Position numbers and translations under genes: made by a program. Shown here piece by piece: positions 55,507-62,649 of a DNA stretch of 64,000 nt. The stretch is from NCBI RefSeq assembly GCF_000406965.1, contig NZ_KE136362.1, positions 13,528-77,527 of the forward strand, written 5' to 3'. Every line of letters begins with the position of its first letter. Positions within the stretch are counted from its first letter, which is position 1. The notes beneath the pieces were generated by a model. The model saw only the letters and a program-made list of their open reading frames with translations, was not told the DNA's origin and did not search any database. The stretch is from Enterococcus avium ATCC 14025 (GTDB lineage: Bacteria > Bacillota > Bacilli > Lactobacillales > Enterococcaceae).

Positions 55507-56352
55507 GTGAAACTTCATGAGATCAATCAAGCTCCTTTTATCAAAGAAATGTGTGAAGCCACCAGTCAATTATGGGCGTACGGCTGGGCAGAGCGAAATG
55601 GTGGAAATATCAGCTATCGCCTGCCGCAAGAGGAGGTTCAATATTATCTCGATAGTGATCAGGTTAAAAGAACTATTCCATTGGATTTTACTGTAAAAAG
55701 CTTAGCAGGTGAGCTATTTCTCGTGTCAGGATCAGGCAAATATTTCAAAAATATTCAAAAGAATCCCGCTGATAGTTTAGCCATCATTCGAATAAGTGCA
55801 GAAGGCGACAGGTATGAGCTGCTGTGGGGACTAGAGGGTGGTGATTTGCCAACGAGTGAGCTGGCGTCACATCTTCAATGTCATGAAGTTCGTCTTGCAC
55901 AAGATCCAGAGCATCGGGTCATTTTGCATACTCATGCGACGGCTATATCGGCGATGACGTTTATTCACGACCTAGACGAAAAGAAATTCTCTAAGACGCT
56001 ATGGCAAATGATCACAGAATGTTTAGTCGTTTTTCCAGATGGGGTGTCGGTTCTTCCTTGGATGGTTGCAGGAACGAGTCAACTTGGAGCAGCTTCAGCT
56101 GACAAAATGCAGAATTCTAGAATTGTGATTTGGCCGCATCATGGAATTATGGGTGCCGGTCAAACGATGGACGATGCTTTTGGTCTAGTGGAAACGGCGG
56201 AAAAGGCTGCAGAAATCTATCTGCAAATTTGCTCAGCCAAACAAGAAATTAAGCAGCAGATCACAGACCAGCAGCTTTTGGATTTAGCAGAAAAGTTTCA
56301 CGTGAAACCGAAATCCGGGATTTTATTGGAAGAAGGTCTGCGCAGTGACTAA
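55507..56352 (+). CDS. Class II aldolase, rhamnulose-1-phosphate aldolase (RhaD) type
   Basis: The 281-residue protein has WAERNGGNISYRL, FLVSGSGKYFKNI, LPTSELASHLQCHE with the catalytic Glu, the zinc pair HTHATA (about 140-142) and the third His in WPHHGIMG, matching RhaD in length and motifs. RhaD splits a ketose 1-phosphate into dihydroxyacetone phosphate and an aldehyde. No rhamnose isomerase or kinase gene is nearby, so the natural substrate may differ. The start is GTG. A palindromic parS-like core lies near its 3' end. Confidence 0.88.
   Translation: MKLHEINQAPFIKEMCEATSQLWAYGWAERNGGNISYRLPQEEVQYYLDSDQVKRTIPLDFTVKSLAGELFLVSGSGKYFKNIQKNPADSLAIIRISAEGDRYELLWGLEGGDLPTSELASHLQCHEVRLAQDPEHRVILHTHATAISAMTFIHDLDEKKFSKTLWQMITECLVVFPDGVSVLPWMVAGTSQLGAASADKMQNSRIVIWPHHGIMGAGQTMDDAFGLVETAEKAAEIYLQICSAKQEIKQQITDQQLLDLAEKFHVKPKSGILLEEGLRSD
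56294..56309. other. parS-like palindrome inside the RhaD-type gene
   Basis: AGTTTCACGTGAAACC has the inner 14 bases of the perfect parS palindrome; only the two outermost bases differ. It lies 43 kb from dnaA. Confidence 0.55.
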
Positions 56353-57370
56353 GGTAGTCGTGATTGGTGATCCTTTCGTTTCAGCAGCAAATTTGGCAAA
56401 TGCTGCAAAAGGACTACTACTTGAAGAGCCCGTTATTATTCAAAGCTTCGAGTGGCAGTCTGAAAAAACACGGTCAGAATTTCGCGAAGTTATCAAAATT
56501 CTGGAACATGATGGACCGAATGGTTTTGAATGGTCTGCTGAGATCTTGGCAGAAGTAGCAGAGGCCGAGTATTTGCTCGTACATTTGGCGCCTGTTTCAC
56601 GAAAACTATTAGCTCAAGCAAAAAAGCTAAAGATGATCGGCACCTGCCGAGGTGGACTAGAGCATATTGATCTGGAGGCAGTGAAAGAGAGACCTGGACT
56701 TTCGGTAATCAATGTTATTCGAAATGCGGAACCAGTCGCGGATTTTACGATTGGTTTGATGTATGCGACTGTTCGCAATATCGCGGCTTCTGCTATTCAA
56801 GTAAAGCAGGGAAATTGGCCGCAGAATTTTCCAAACGATGCATATAAAACCTCCTTTTCCAATCTAAAAGTCGGGCTAGTGGGATTAGGACATATTGGAA
56901 AAATCGTTGCTAAACGCTTAACTGCTTTAGGGCTGGAGGTCAGTGCTTATGATGCGTTTATCGATCAAGCCAGCCTAGATCAAGAAGGCTATCAAATCAA
57001 ATTAAAAAGCTTGAAGGAGATTTTCAGTGATTCAGATTTAGTATCTCTACATTTGAGAGTAGTACCAGAGACCCAGAATTTGATTAATCATTCGTTGTTG
57101 CGTTTGATGAAGCCCAGTGCCTATTTGATTAATACCGCGCGACCGGATATTATTAATCGAGCAGATTTACTTGACTGTTTGACGAAAAATCAGATCGCGG
57201 GAGCGGGTATCGATGTCCTATGGGAAGAACCAATCGCTTCTGATGAGCCCTTGCTAGCATTGGACAACGTAGTCATCACTTCACATATTGCAGGAGACAC
57301 CATCGACGCGATAGACCGTTCGCCGCAATTATTGCAAGTAGAAATGAATCGAATATTAGGAAAAGCGTGA
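56345..57370 (+). CDS. D-isomer-specific 2-hydroxyacid dehydrogenase family protein
   Basis: The 341-residue protein has the NAD-binding motif GLVGLGHIGKIVAKRL (about 177-192) and the catalytic triad Arg in INTARPDIIN (about 258), Glu in DVLWEEP (about 287) and His in ITSHIAGDT (about 308). It would reduce a 2-keto acid or oxidise a D-2-hydroxyacid. The specific substrate is unknown. The start is GTG and overlaps the RhaD-type gene by 8 bases. A terminator follows, ending the operon. Confidence 0.88.
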   Translation: MTKVVVIGDPFVSAANLANAAKGLLLEEPVIIQSFEWQSEKTRSEFREVIKILEHDGPNGFEWSAEILAEVAEAEYLLVHLAPVSRKLLAQAKKLKMIGTCRGGLEHIDLEAVKERPGLSVINVIRNAEPVADFTIGLMYATVRNIAASAIQVKQGNWPQNFPNDAYKTSFSNLKVGLVGLGHIGKIVAKRLTALGLEVSAYDAFIDQASLDQEGYQIKLKSLKEIFSDSDLVSLHLRVVPETQNLINHSLLRLMKPSAYLINTARPDIINRADLLDCLTKNQIAGAGIDVLWEEPIASDEPLLALDNVVITSHIAGDTIDAIDRSPQLLQVEMNRILGKA

Positions 57371-57375
57371 ATTTT

Positions 57376-57435
57376 CACTCATCTAAGAGTTGCATTTAAC
57401 AATTTTAAATGTAAACTTTTAGATGGGTGTTTTTG
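57376..57435 (+). terminator. Terminator ending the PTS module 2 operon
   Basis: CAC.CATCTAA.AGTT.CATTTAA pairs with TTAAATG.AA.CTTTTAGATG.GTG in a long imperfect stem followed by TTTTTG, six bases after the stop codon. Confidence 0.8.
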
Positions 57436-57682
57436 TCAGTTTTTCTTCCTGCTTTAGCAGGTTAGAAAAATGATATGCGTGCGAAAATAAAACCATTTTT
57501 CACGCTTTTTGAAAAATGAATACAACAGCAATGAACTAGCTGTCAGTTTTTCTTGCCTTTGCAGGTTAGAAAAATGATATGCGTGCGAAAATAAAACCAT
57601 TTTTCACGCTTTTTGAAAAATGAATACAACAGTAATGAGCTAGCTGTCAGTTTTTCTTGCCTTTGCAGGTTAGAAAAACACC
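57434..57682 (+). repeat. Tandem structured repeats (element copies C1, C2 and partial C3) before mtnK-like gene
   Basis: Units begin with TGTCAGTTTTTCTT at 57434, 57541 and 57645 (periods 107 and 104). C1 and C2 are nearly identical except in the loop of hairpin 1 (CCTGCTTTAGCAGG in C1, TGCCTTTGCAGG in C2). Outer stem TTTTTCT/AGAAAAA, linker with GATATGCGTGCGAAAAT, second hairpin CATTTTTCA/TGAAAAATG. C3 stops after the first hairpin. No coding frame is continuous. Same architecture as elements A and B. Confidence 0.85.
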
Positions 57683-57728
57683 TAACTACATGGAGATATC
57701 TGGGAAATTTAATGAATGAGGCGATAAT

Positions 57729-58976
57729 ATGAAGCTTACACCAAAGGAATCAGGTGCGTATCAAAAACATTTTTTAATGGATACAGAAGCAATCAAACAA
57801 TATGTTGTGGAAAGATTGGGCGCTTTTCCTTCAGGGACACCAATTGAAGTATCGGAGATTGGTGATGGGAATATCAACTATGTTTTTCGCGTGGTGAATC
57901 AGGCGACACAGGAAAGTCTGATCATCAAGCAGGCAGATATCCTGTTACGTTCTTCTGGGCGACCATTAGACATTGAGCGAAACCGGATCGAAGCGGAAAT
58001 ATTACGACTGCAAAATGAATTGGCACCGCAGTTTGTACCAGAGGTTTATTATTATGACCAAAAGATGTATGCTTTGACAATGGAAGATGTCTCAGCCTAT
58101 CAAAATATGCGCTATGAATTGATTGACAAGCAGATTTTTCCAGATTTTAGCGAAAAGATCGCGGAATTTTTAGCACGTACGTTACTTTTAACAAGTGATT
58201 TGGTCTTAGATCGCGACGTGAAGAAGCAGCGCGTCAAAGACTTCATCAATCCTGAAATGTGCGATATCAGTGAAGACCTGGTATTTACTGAGCCATATGA
58301 TGATTATAAGCAAAGGAATATCGTGACTGCAGGTAATGAAGATTTTATCAGAGAAAACCTATATGAAAATGAACCGCTGCAAGTAGAAGTTGCATTGCTG
58401 CGTCATAACTTTATGAATAATGCCCAATCATTGCTGCATGGCGATCTGCATACGGGATCGATTTTTATTAATCAAACGGGGTTGAAGGTGATTGATCCAG
58501 AGTTTGCTTTTTATGGTCCAGCGGGCTATGATATCGGCAATGTTTTGGCTCATCTTTATTTTCCAATGATTAAAAATTTGTTTGATTCGACGAGCGATCA
58601 AGAATTCCACCAGTGGTGCAAGGAAACGATTGCCGCTGTTTACGATCAGGTGCAGGAAAAATTAGAGACAGTCTACGATGAAGCAGTGACTTTTCCGTTG
58701 TATCGGAATCACGCGTTTAAGGAGATAATGTTGCAAAAAATCATGGAAGATGCGATCGGCTATGCTGGAACCGAGATCATTCGCCGCGTGGTAGGAGATT
58801 CAAAGGTGAGGGAATTATCCTTGATTCCTTCTGATAAAAAGGTCACGGCTGAAAGGATTTTATTGAAAATAGGCATTCAATTAATTATTAATCGACAACA
58901 TGTTATTAGCGGCAGTCAGCTAGTCGCTGGAATTGACGAAGCTGTCAATTCGGCTTTTCCTAGTATGCAGAATTAA
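57729..58976 (+). CDS. mtnK: 5-methylthioribose / 5-deoxyribose kinase (MtnK family)
   Basis: The 415-residue protein has an aminoglycoside-kinase-like fold: IGDGNINYVFRV (nucleotide loop, about 45-56), IIKQADILLRSSGRPLDIER with the ATP-contacting Lys, the catalytic LLHGDLHTGSIFIN (about 236-249) and metal-binding VIDPEFAFYGPAGYDIGN (about 256-273). Only MtnK-type kinases combine these. It phosphorylates methylthioribose, and perhaps 5-deoxyribose, at C1. It is followed by an isomerase and an aldolase gene, the order of the DHAP shunt. Confidence 0.9.
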   Translation: MKLTPKESGAYQKHFLMDTEAIKQYVVERLGAFPSGTPIEVSEIGDGNINYVFRVVNQATQESLIIKQADILLRSSGRPLDIERNRIEAEILRLQNELAPQFVPEVYYYDQKMYALTMEDVSAYQNMRYELIDKQIFPDFSEKIAEFLARTLLLTSDLVLDRDVKKQRVKDFINPEMCDISEDLVFTEPYDDYKQRNIVTAGNEDFIRENLYENEPLQVEVALLRHNFMNNAQSLLHGDLHTGSIFINQTGLKVIDPEFAFYGPAGYDIGNVLAHLYFPMIKNLFDSTSDQEFHQWCKETIAAVYDQVQEKLETVYDEAVTFPLYRNHAFKEIMLQKIMEDAIGYAGTEIIRRVVGDSKVRELSLIPSDKKVTAERILLKIGIQLIINRQHVISGSQLVAGIDEAVNSAFPSMQN

Positions 58977-59066
58977 GAAAGATGAGGAATTGCTGCAAAT
59001 TTAGCGGCACGTTCAGCACTAAAAGGTATTAGAACAAGATTCCTTCAACAGAAGCAGGTGAACAAT

Positions 59067-60122
59067 TTGGAAAGACAAGATTATACGATGCCAACATTGC
59101 TGCAATATGAGAATGTCGCGTGGTACGAGAAGGGGAAAGTCCGTATTTTGGATCGGCGGATTTATCCAACGCAGCTCGAATTTGTGGAGTGTGAAACGCA
59201 TCAAGCTGTAGCGCAGGCGATTACGGACATGGTTACACAAAGTGCCGGACCTTATACTGCGGCAGGTATGGGTATGGCGTTAGCGGCGGAAGAGAGCCGC
59301 GATTTCGCACCAGAAGAACAGATCGCTTATCTAAAAAAAGCATCTCACACGATTGCCAACGCCCGTCCGACAACAGCAAATCGCATGACACTGATCACAG
59401 AAAAATGTGTAGAAGTAGCAGAGCAAGCATTGGACAAAGGGGAAGATCCAACCGAAGCGATCAAGCAAAATACGATCAATTCCTTAAATCGCCGTTATTA
59501 TACAATGGATCAGGTGGCTAAATACTTGATCGAAAAAATCCCGGATAATGGAACCGTTCTTACGCAATGCTTTGGTGAAACGATCATTGGGATGCTGCTG
59601 AGAGAAGCGATCGAACAGAACAAAACGCTGCGTTTCTTTTGTGCGGAGACGCGACCATATCTGCAAGGTGCGCGATTAACTGCCAGCTGCTGTGCAGAAA
59701 TGGGGTTTGACACAACCGTTGTTTCTGATAACATGATCGCTTATTTAATGGCGCATGAAAAAATCGATTTATTCACTTCGGCGGCGGATACGATCGCTCA
59801 AGATGGCTATATTGCCAATAAAGTCGGTACGTATCAAATCGCAATTTTGGCGCAAAAATTTGGTATTCCTTACTTTGTTACAGGTATTCCAGATACAGAT
59901 AAAACAAGTCATGAAAGCATCAAAATCGAAATGCGCGATCCTGAGCAAGTCATGGAGTTAAATGGGATCAAGCATACTTTAGCCGGGGTCAAGGCCATTT
60001 ATCCTTCCTTTGATATCACACCGCCAGAATTAATTGGAGCAGTTGTGACGGATCGTGGATTTTTTTCACCCTATGACTTGAAACGCTATATCAAAGAGCA
60101 GCCGGAAAATAATTTTTATTGA
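59067..60122 (+). CDS. MtnA/eIF2B-family aldose-1-phosphate isomerase (MtnA- or DrdI-like)
   Basis: The 351-residue protein has the MtnA catalytic Cys in TVLTQCFG (about residue 167), catalytic Asp in VVSDNMIAYLM (about 227), ARPTTANRM, AETRPYLQGARLTA and IANKVGTYQIA, all substrate-site segments. However the RGAPAIG motif of true MtnA is QSAGPYTAAG, so its arginine is missing. The likely reaction is isomerisation of 5-(methylthio)ribose 1-phosphate or 5-deoxyribose 1-phosphate to the ribulose 1-phosphate. The start is TTG at 59067, 6 bases after AGGTG; an upstream GTG is possible. Confidence 0.83.
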   Translation: MERQDYTMPTLLQYENVAWYEKGKVRILDRRIYPTQLEFVECETHQAVAQAITDMVTQSAGPYTAAGMGMALAAEESRDFAPEEQIAYLKKASHTIANARPTTANRMTLITEKCVEVAEQALDKGEDPTEAIKQNTINSLNRRYYTMDQVAKYLIEKIPDNGTVLTQCFGETIIGMLLREAIEQNKTLRFFCAETRPYLQGARLTASCCAEMGFDTTVVSDNMIAYLMAHEKIDLFTSAADTIAQDGYIANKVGTYQIAILAQKFGIPYFVTGIPDTDKTSHESIKIEMRDPEQVMELNGIKHTLAGVKAIYPSFDITPPELIGAVVTDRGFFSPYDLKRYIKEQPENNFY

Positions 60123-60175
60123 TTGAATGATTACGTGATAAAAATAGAATCATCAATAGCAGTGAGGAGAAGAAG

Positions 60176-60817
60176 ATGAAGCATTTAAAAGAGCGTGAGC
60201 TGATCGTTGACTATGGCAAGAAGCTTATCACTGAAAAATTAACGACAGGTACTGGCGGCAACATCAGCATTTATCTGCCTGAAGAAGAAACGATGCTGAT
60301 TAGCCCAAGCGGCATTCCTTATTTTGAAACAGAACCAGAAGACATTGTACTAATGGATCTTCATGGCAATGTGTTGGAGGGCAATCGTAAACCTTCAAGT
60401 GAATATGATCTTCATAGTATTTTTTACGCGAATCGTCCAGACGTTCGCTCAGTTGTTCATACTCATTCAGAATATGCGACGACGTTTGCCTGTCTGCAGC
60501 AGGAGATCGAACCATTGCATTACATCATTGGTTCTGTAGGGGAGAAAATTCGTTGCTGCGAGTATAAAACGTTCGGTACTCGGGAATTAGCCGAGGAAGC
60601 CTTTAACTTTATTCATGAAGACAACGGAATATTGCTAGGCAACCATGGCGTTTTGACCATTGGCCCAGACTTATCCAGCGCCTTTGGTGTGGCGAAAGAC
60701 ATCGAGTTTCTTGCTAAACTCGATTATCGTGCTCGCTACATTGGAACACCGAAACTACTAAATCAAGAACAAATGAAAGAAGTTCTAGAAAAGTTCGAAA
60801 CCTATGGGCAACAATAA
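60176..60817 (+). CDS. Class II aldolase of FucA/DrdA/Ald2 type
   Basis: The 213-residue protein shows TTGTGGNISIYL, LISPSGIPY, the catalytic Glu in KPSSEYDLH, zinc-binding HTHSEYATTF and NHGVLTIG, as in fuculose-1-phosphate aldolase. Next to the MtnK- and MtnA-like genes it should split 5-(methylthio)ribulose 1-phosphate or 5-deoxyribulose 1-phosphate into dihydroxyacetone phosphate plus 2-methylthioacetaldehyde or acetaldehyde. GAGGAG precedes the ATG. A strong terminator ends the unit. Confidence 0.87.
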   Translation: MKHLKERELIVDYGKKLITEKLTTGTGGNISIYLPEEETMLISPSGIPYFETEPEDIVLMDLHGNVLEGNRKPSSEYDLHSIFYANRPDVRSVVHTHSEYATTFACLQQEIEPLHYIIGSVGEKIRCCEYKTFGTRELAEEAFNFIHEDNGILLGNHGVLTIGPDLSSAFGVAKDIEFLAKLDYRARYIGTPKLLNQEQMKEVLEKFETYGQQ

Positions 60818-60818
60818 T

Positions 60819-60859
60819 AAACCGCTGCTTTGACGGGAGTCAAGGCGGCGGTTTTTGTT
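60819..60859 (+). terminator. Terminator ending the kinase-isomerase-aldolase unit
   Basis: AAACCGC.GC.TTTGAC pairs with GTCAA.GGC.GGCGGTTT around GGGA, followed by TTTGTTTTT. Confidence 0.88.
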
Positions 60860-60909
60860 TTTCGTAGAAGTAAATAAAAGATTGGTCAAGTGAAAACTCC
60901 GCTGTTCGT

Positions 60910-61026
60910 TTATTCACAATTAAAATAGTCTGTGAGAATTTTTGATTGGTCTAATATTTTTTTATAGCTGAATATCCTATATGTATAAATTTTTTTCTTC
61001 TGGATAGATTGTGAACGAACCTTCAT
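60910..61026 (-). CDS. Possible 38-residue protein
   Basis: On the minus strand ATG at 61026, with AAGGAG 6 bases upstream, opens a 38-residue basic frame (MKVRSQSIQKKKIYTYRIF, ending in DYFNCE). It lies alone in the 524-base gap between the aldolase terminator and the glucitol-type operon promoter. The ribosome site is good, but no family is recognised and no convincing promoter is seen. Confidence 0.3.
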   Translation of the reverse strand: MKVRSQSIQKKKIYTYRIFSYKKILDQSKILTDYFNCE

Positions 61027-61240
61027 GCTCATCTCCTTTTCTATTATATTTCTAAATTAGGACCTCTTTCCCATTTTTATATATCGTTATTTTAAGAATG
61101 TGCAATTGTGGCTTTTTTATTGTTTGAATTATTTCGATTTAATAGATAATATTTTTTAGATATTGATATATCACGTTTTTTACGGTAATTTTTACTTTTG
61201 TAACATATGTTCCAATTGGTAGAAAACGGTAGTTTGTGAA
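61027..61240. other. AT-rich intergenic stretch
   Basis: Apart from the possible small ORF at its left and the cre/promoter at its right, this A/T-rich stretch shows no feature that I recognise. Confidence 0.35.
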
Positions 61241-61277
61241 AAGAAAGCGTTGACACTTATTTTTACGATGTTATACT
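61241..61277 (+). promoter_or_regulatory. Promoter with overlapping cre site for the glucitol-type PTS operon
   Basis: A perfect -35 TTGACA (61250-61255), 16-base spacer and TATACT (61272-61277). The -35 overlaps a cre site AAGAAAGCGTTGACA (61241-61255), so CcpA binding would directly block RNA polymerase. Confidence 0.82.
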
Positions 61278-61292
61278 AAAAGTGATTTAAGG

Positions 61293-61322
61293 CATATGTC
61301 AAATGTGTTGTCATATGTCAAA
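61293..61322. promoter_or_regulatory. Direct-repeat operator candidate at the transcription start
   Basis: CATATGTCAAA occurs at 61293-61303 and 61312-61322, 19 bases apart (about two helical turns on one face), beginning 15 bases downstream of the -10. Placement suggests a repressor site. No regulator gene of this operon is seen in the window apart from gutM. Confidence 0.55.
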
Positions 61323-61341
61323 AAAGTATGGAGGGGTAACA

Positions 61342-62592
61342 ATGACACTTTATGGGAAGCTTTTGGAAAGAGAAAGAAATGGCGCACCGATCAAAGTTGG
61401 GGTAATTGGTGCAGGTCAAATGGGTTTTGGGATGATTGCTCAGATTTCGACGATTCCAGGAATGGCAGTGACTGGTATCAGTGATATCAATAAGGATGCC
61501 GCGCAGCGAGCAGCGGATGCTTATAATGCAAGTGCAGAGAAAAAAGTGGATATCTTGGTCAGCTCAGATTTTAAAGAAATCATTCATTCAGACAAGGTAG
61601 AAGTTATTGTTGATGCGACAGGTGTCCCAGAAGTTGGCGCCCAAATTTCATTAGAAACTTTATTAGCGAAAAAACACATTGTATTGCTAAATGTGGAAGT
61701 GGATATCACAATTGGGCCATTGATGAAGAAAATGTACGATGCGGCAGACTTAGTGTATACAGGATCTGACGGTGATGAGCCGGCTGCTACGACAGAATTA
61801 TTTGAATTTGCAAAAAGCATGGGGATGGAAGTCTTAGTTGCTGGTAAAGGCAAGAACAACAAGCTGAAGGTTGGTGCAAACCCAGATACTGCGCAAGCAG
61901 AAGCGGATTCTAAACAGATGTCTAGCCATATGTTAGCTGCGTTCCAAGACGGTACGAAGACTATGGCTGAAATGAATCTACTGTCAAATGCGATTGGATT
62001 CATTCCTGACAAAGTAGGAATGCACGGAATCAGTGGAGATGTGGATTCAGTTATTAAGGATTTAGACTTGAAGGAAAATGGCGGTATCTTGGATAAATAT
62101 GGCGTTGTTGAATATGTCGATGGATTGGCGCCTGGAGTGTTCGTGATCGTCAAGGGACAAAATGACGGGGCACGTCATGAGTTAAGTTACTTGATGAAAA
62201 AGGGTGATCGCGATCATCATATCTTGTATCGTCCCTACCATTTAGCAAGCTTAGAAACACCGATTACGATTGCAAAAGCAGTCTTGAATCACGATCATGC
62301 AATCGTTCCATTAGGTGCTCCAATTTCAGAAACTGTTGCGGTAGCTAAAAAGGATATTAAAGCAGGCGAAAAAATTGATGGCATTGGCGGTTATTGCGTA
62401 CGCGGTGTGTTAGAAACCCATGCAGATCTGGTGAAAAACAATAATGTACCAATTGGTTTAGTTGGTGGTTCTTCTGTAGCGAAGCGTGATATCAAGGATG
62501 GCACCTTCTTAACCTATGATGATATTGAGATTGATGAAACAACGACGGTTTATCGTTTACGGAAACTTCAGGATTCAACGTTTGGTGATTAA
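61342..62592 (+). CDS. SAF-domain NAD(P)-binding oxidoreductase of unknown substrate
   Basis: The 416-residue protein MTLYGKLLERERNG has a Rossmann motif VGVIGAGQMGFGM (about 19-31) in a homoserine-dehydrogenase-like N-terminal half and a C-terminal SAF domain (PLGAPISETVAVAKKDIKAGEKIDG, about 325-405). Such proteins are often encoded with glucitol-type PTS genes; their substrate is not known to me. The likely job is to oxidise the phosphorylated polyol made by the PTS or a later intermediate. GGAGGGG precedes the ATG. A 14-bp hairpin follows the gene. Confidence 0.82.
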   Translation: MTLYGKLLERERNGAPIKVGVIGAGQMGFGMIAQISTIPGMAVTGISDINKDAAQRAADAYNASAEKKVDILVSSDFKEIIHSDKVEVIVDATGVPEVGAQISLETLLAKKHIVLLNVEVDITIGPLMKKMYDAADLVYTGSDGDEPAATTELFEFAKSMGMEVLVAGKGKNNKLKVGANPDTAQAEADSKQMSSHMLAAFQDGTKTMAEMNLLSNAIGFIPDKVGMHGISGDVDSVIKDLDLKENGGILDKYGVVEYVDGLAPGVFVIVKGQNDGARHELSYLMKKGDRDHHILYRPYHLASLETPITIAKAVLNHDHAIVPLGAPISETVAVAKKDIKAGEKIDGIGGYCVRGVLETHADLVKNNNVPIGLVGGSSVAKRDIKDGTFLTYDDIEIDETTTVYRLRKLQDSTFGD

Positions 62593-62601
62593 GGCAAATT
62601 T

Positions 62602-62632
62602 AAAGCAGATGAGGGATACCCTCGTCTGCTTT
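62602..62632 (+). terminator. Strong hairpin between the SAF oxidoreductase gene and gutM
   Basis: AAAGCAGA.GAGGG pairs with CCCTC.TCTGCTTT around ATA. Only a short T-run follows and the gutM ribosome site comes next, so it is more likely a partial terminator or an mRNA end stabiliser than a full stop. Confidence 0.6.
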
Positions 62633-62649
62633 TGGAGAGGATGTAGCTT

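Noticed and set aside
57434-57682. CRISPR-like array or coding repeat
   Set aside because: Only two and a half units of about 105 bp without spacers, and stop codons break every frame.
45941-57682. RAT sites for BglG/LicT-type antitermination
   Set aside because: The two regulators carry DNA-binding helix-turn-helix domains rather than an RNA-binding CAT domain, and the elements do not overlap terminators in the usual RAT way.
57683-57728. SAM-responsive riboswitch before mtnK
   Set aside because: I see no S-box or SMK-box core in the mtnK leader; the repeats upstream have a different architecture.
61584-62153. 189-residue ORF on the minus strand
   Set aside because: It is antisense to the SAF oxidoreductase gene, without a ribosome site or family match.
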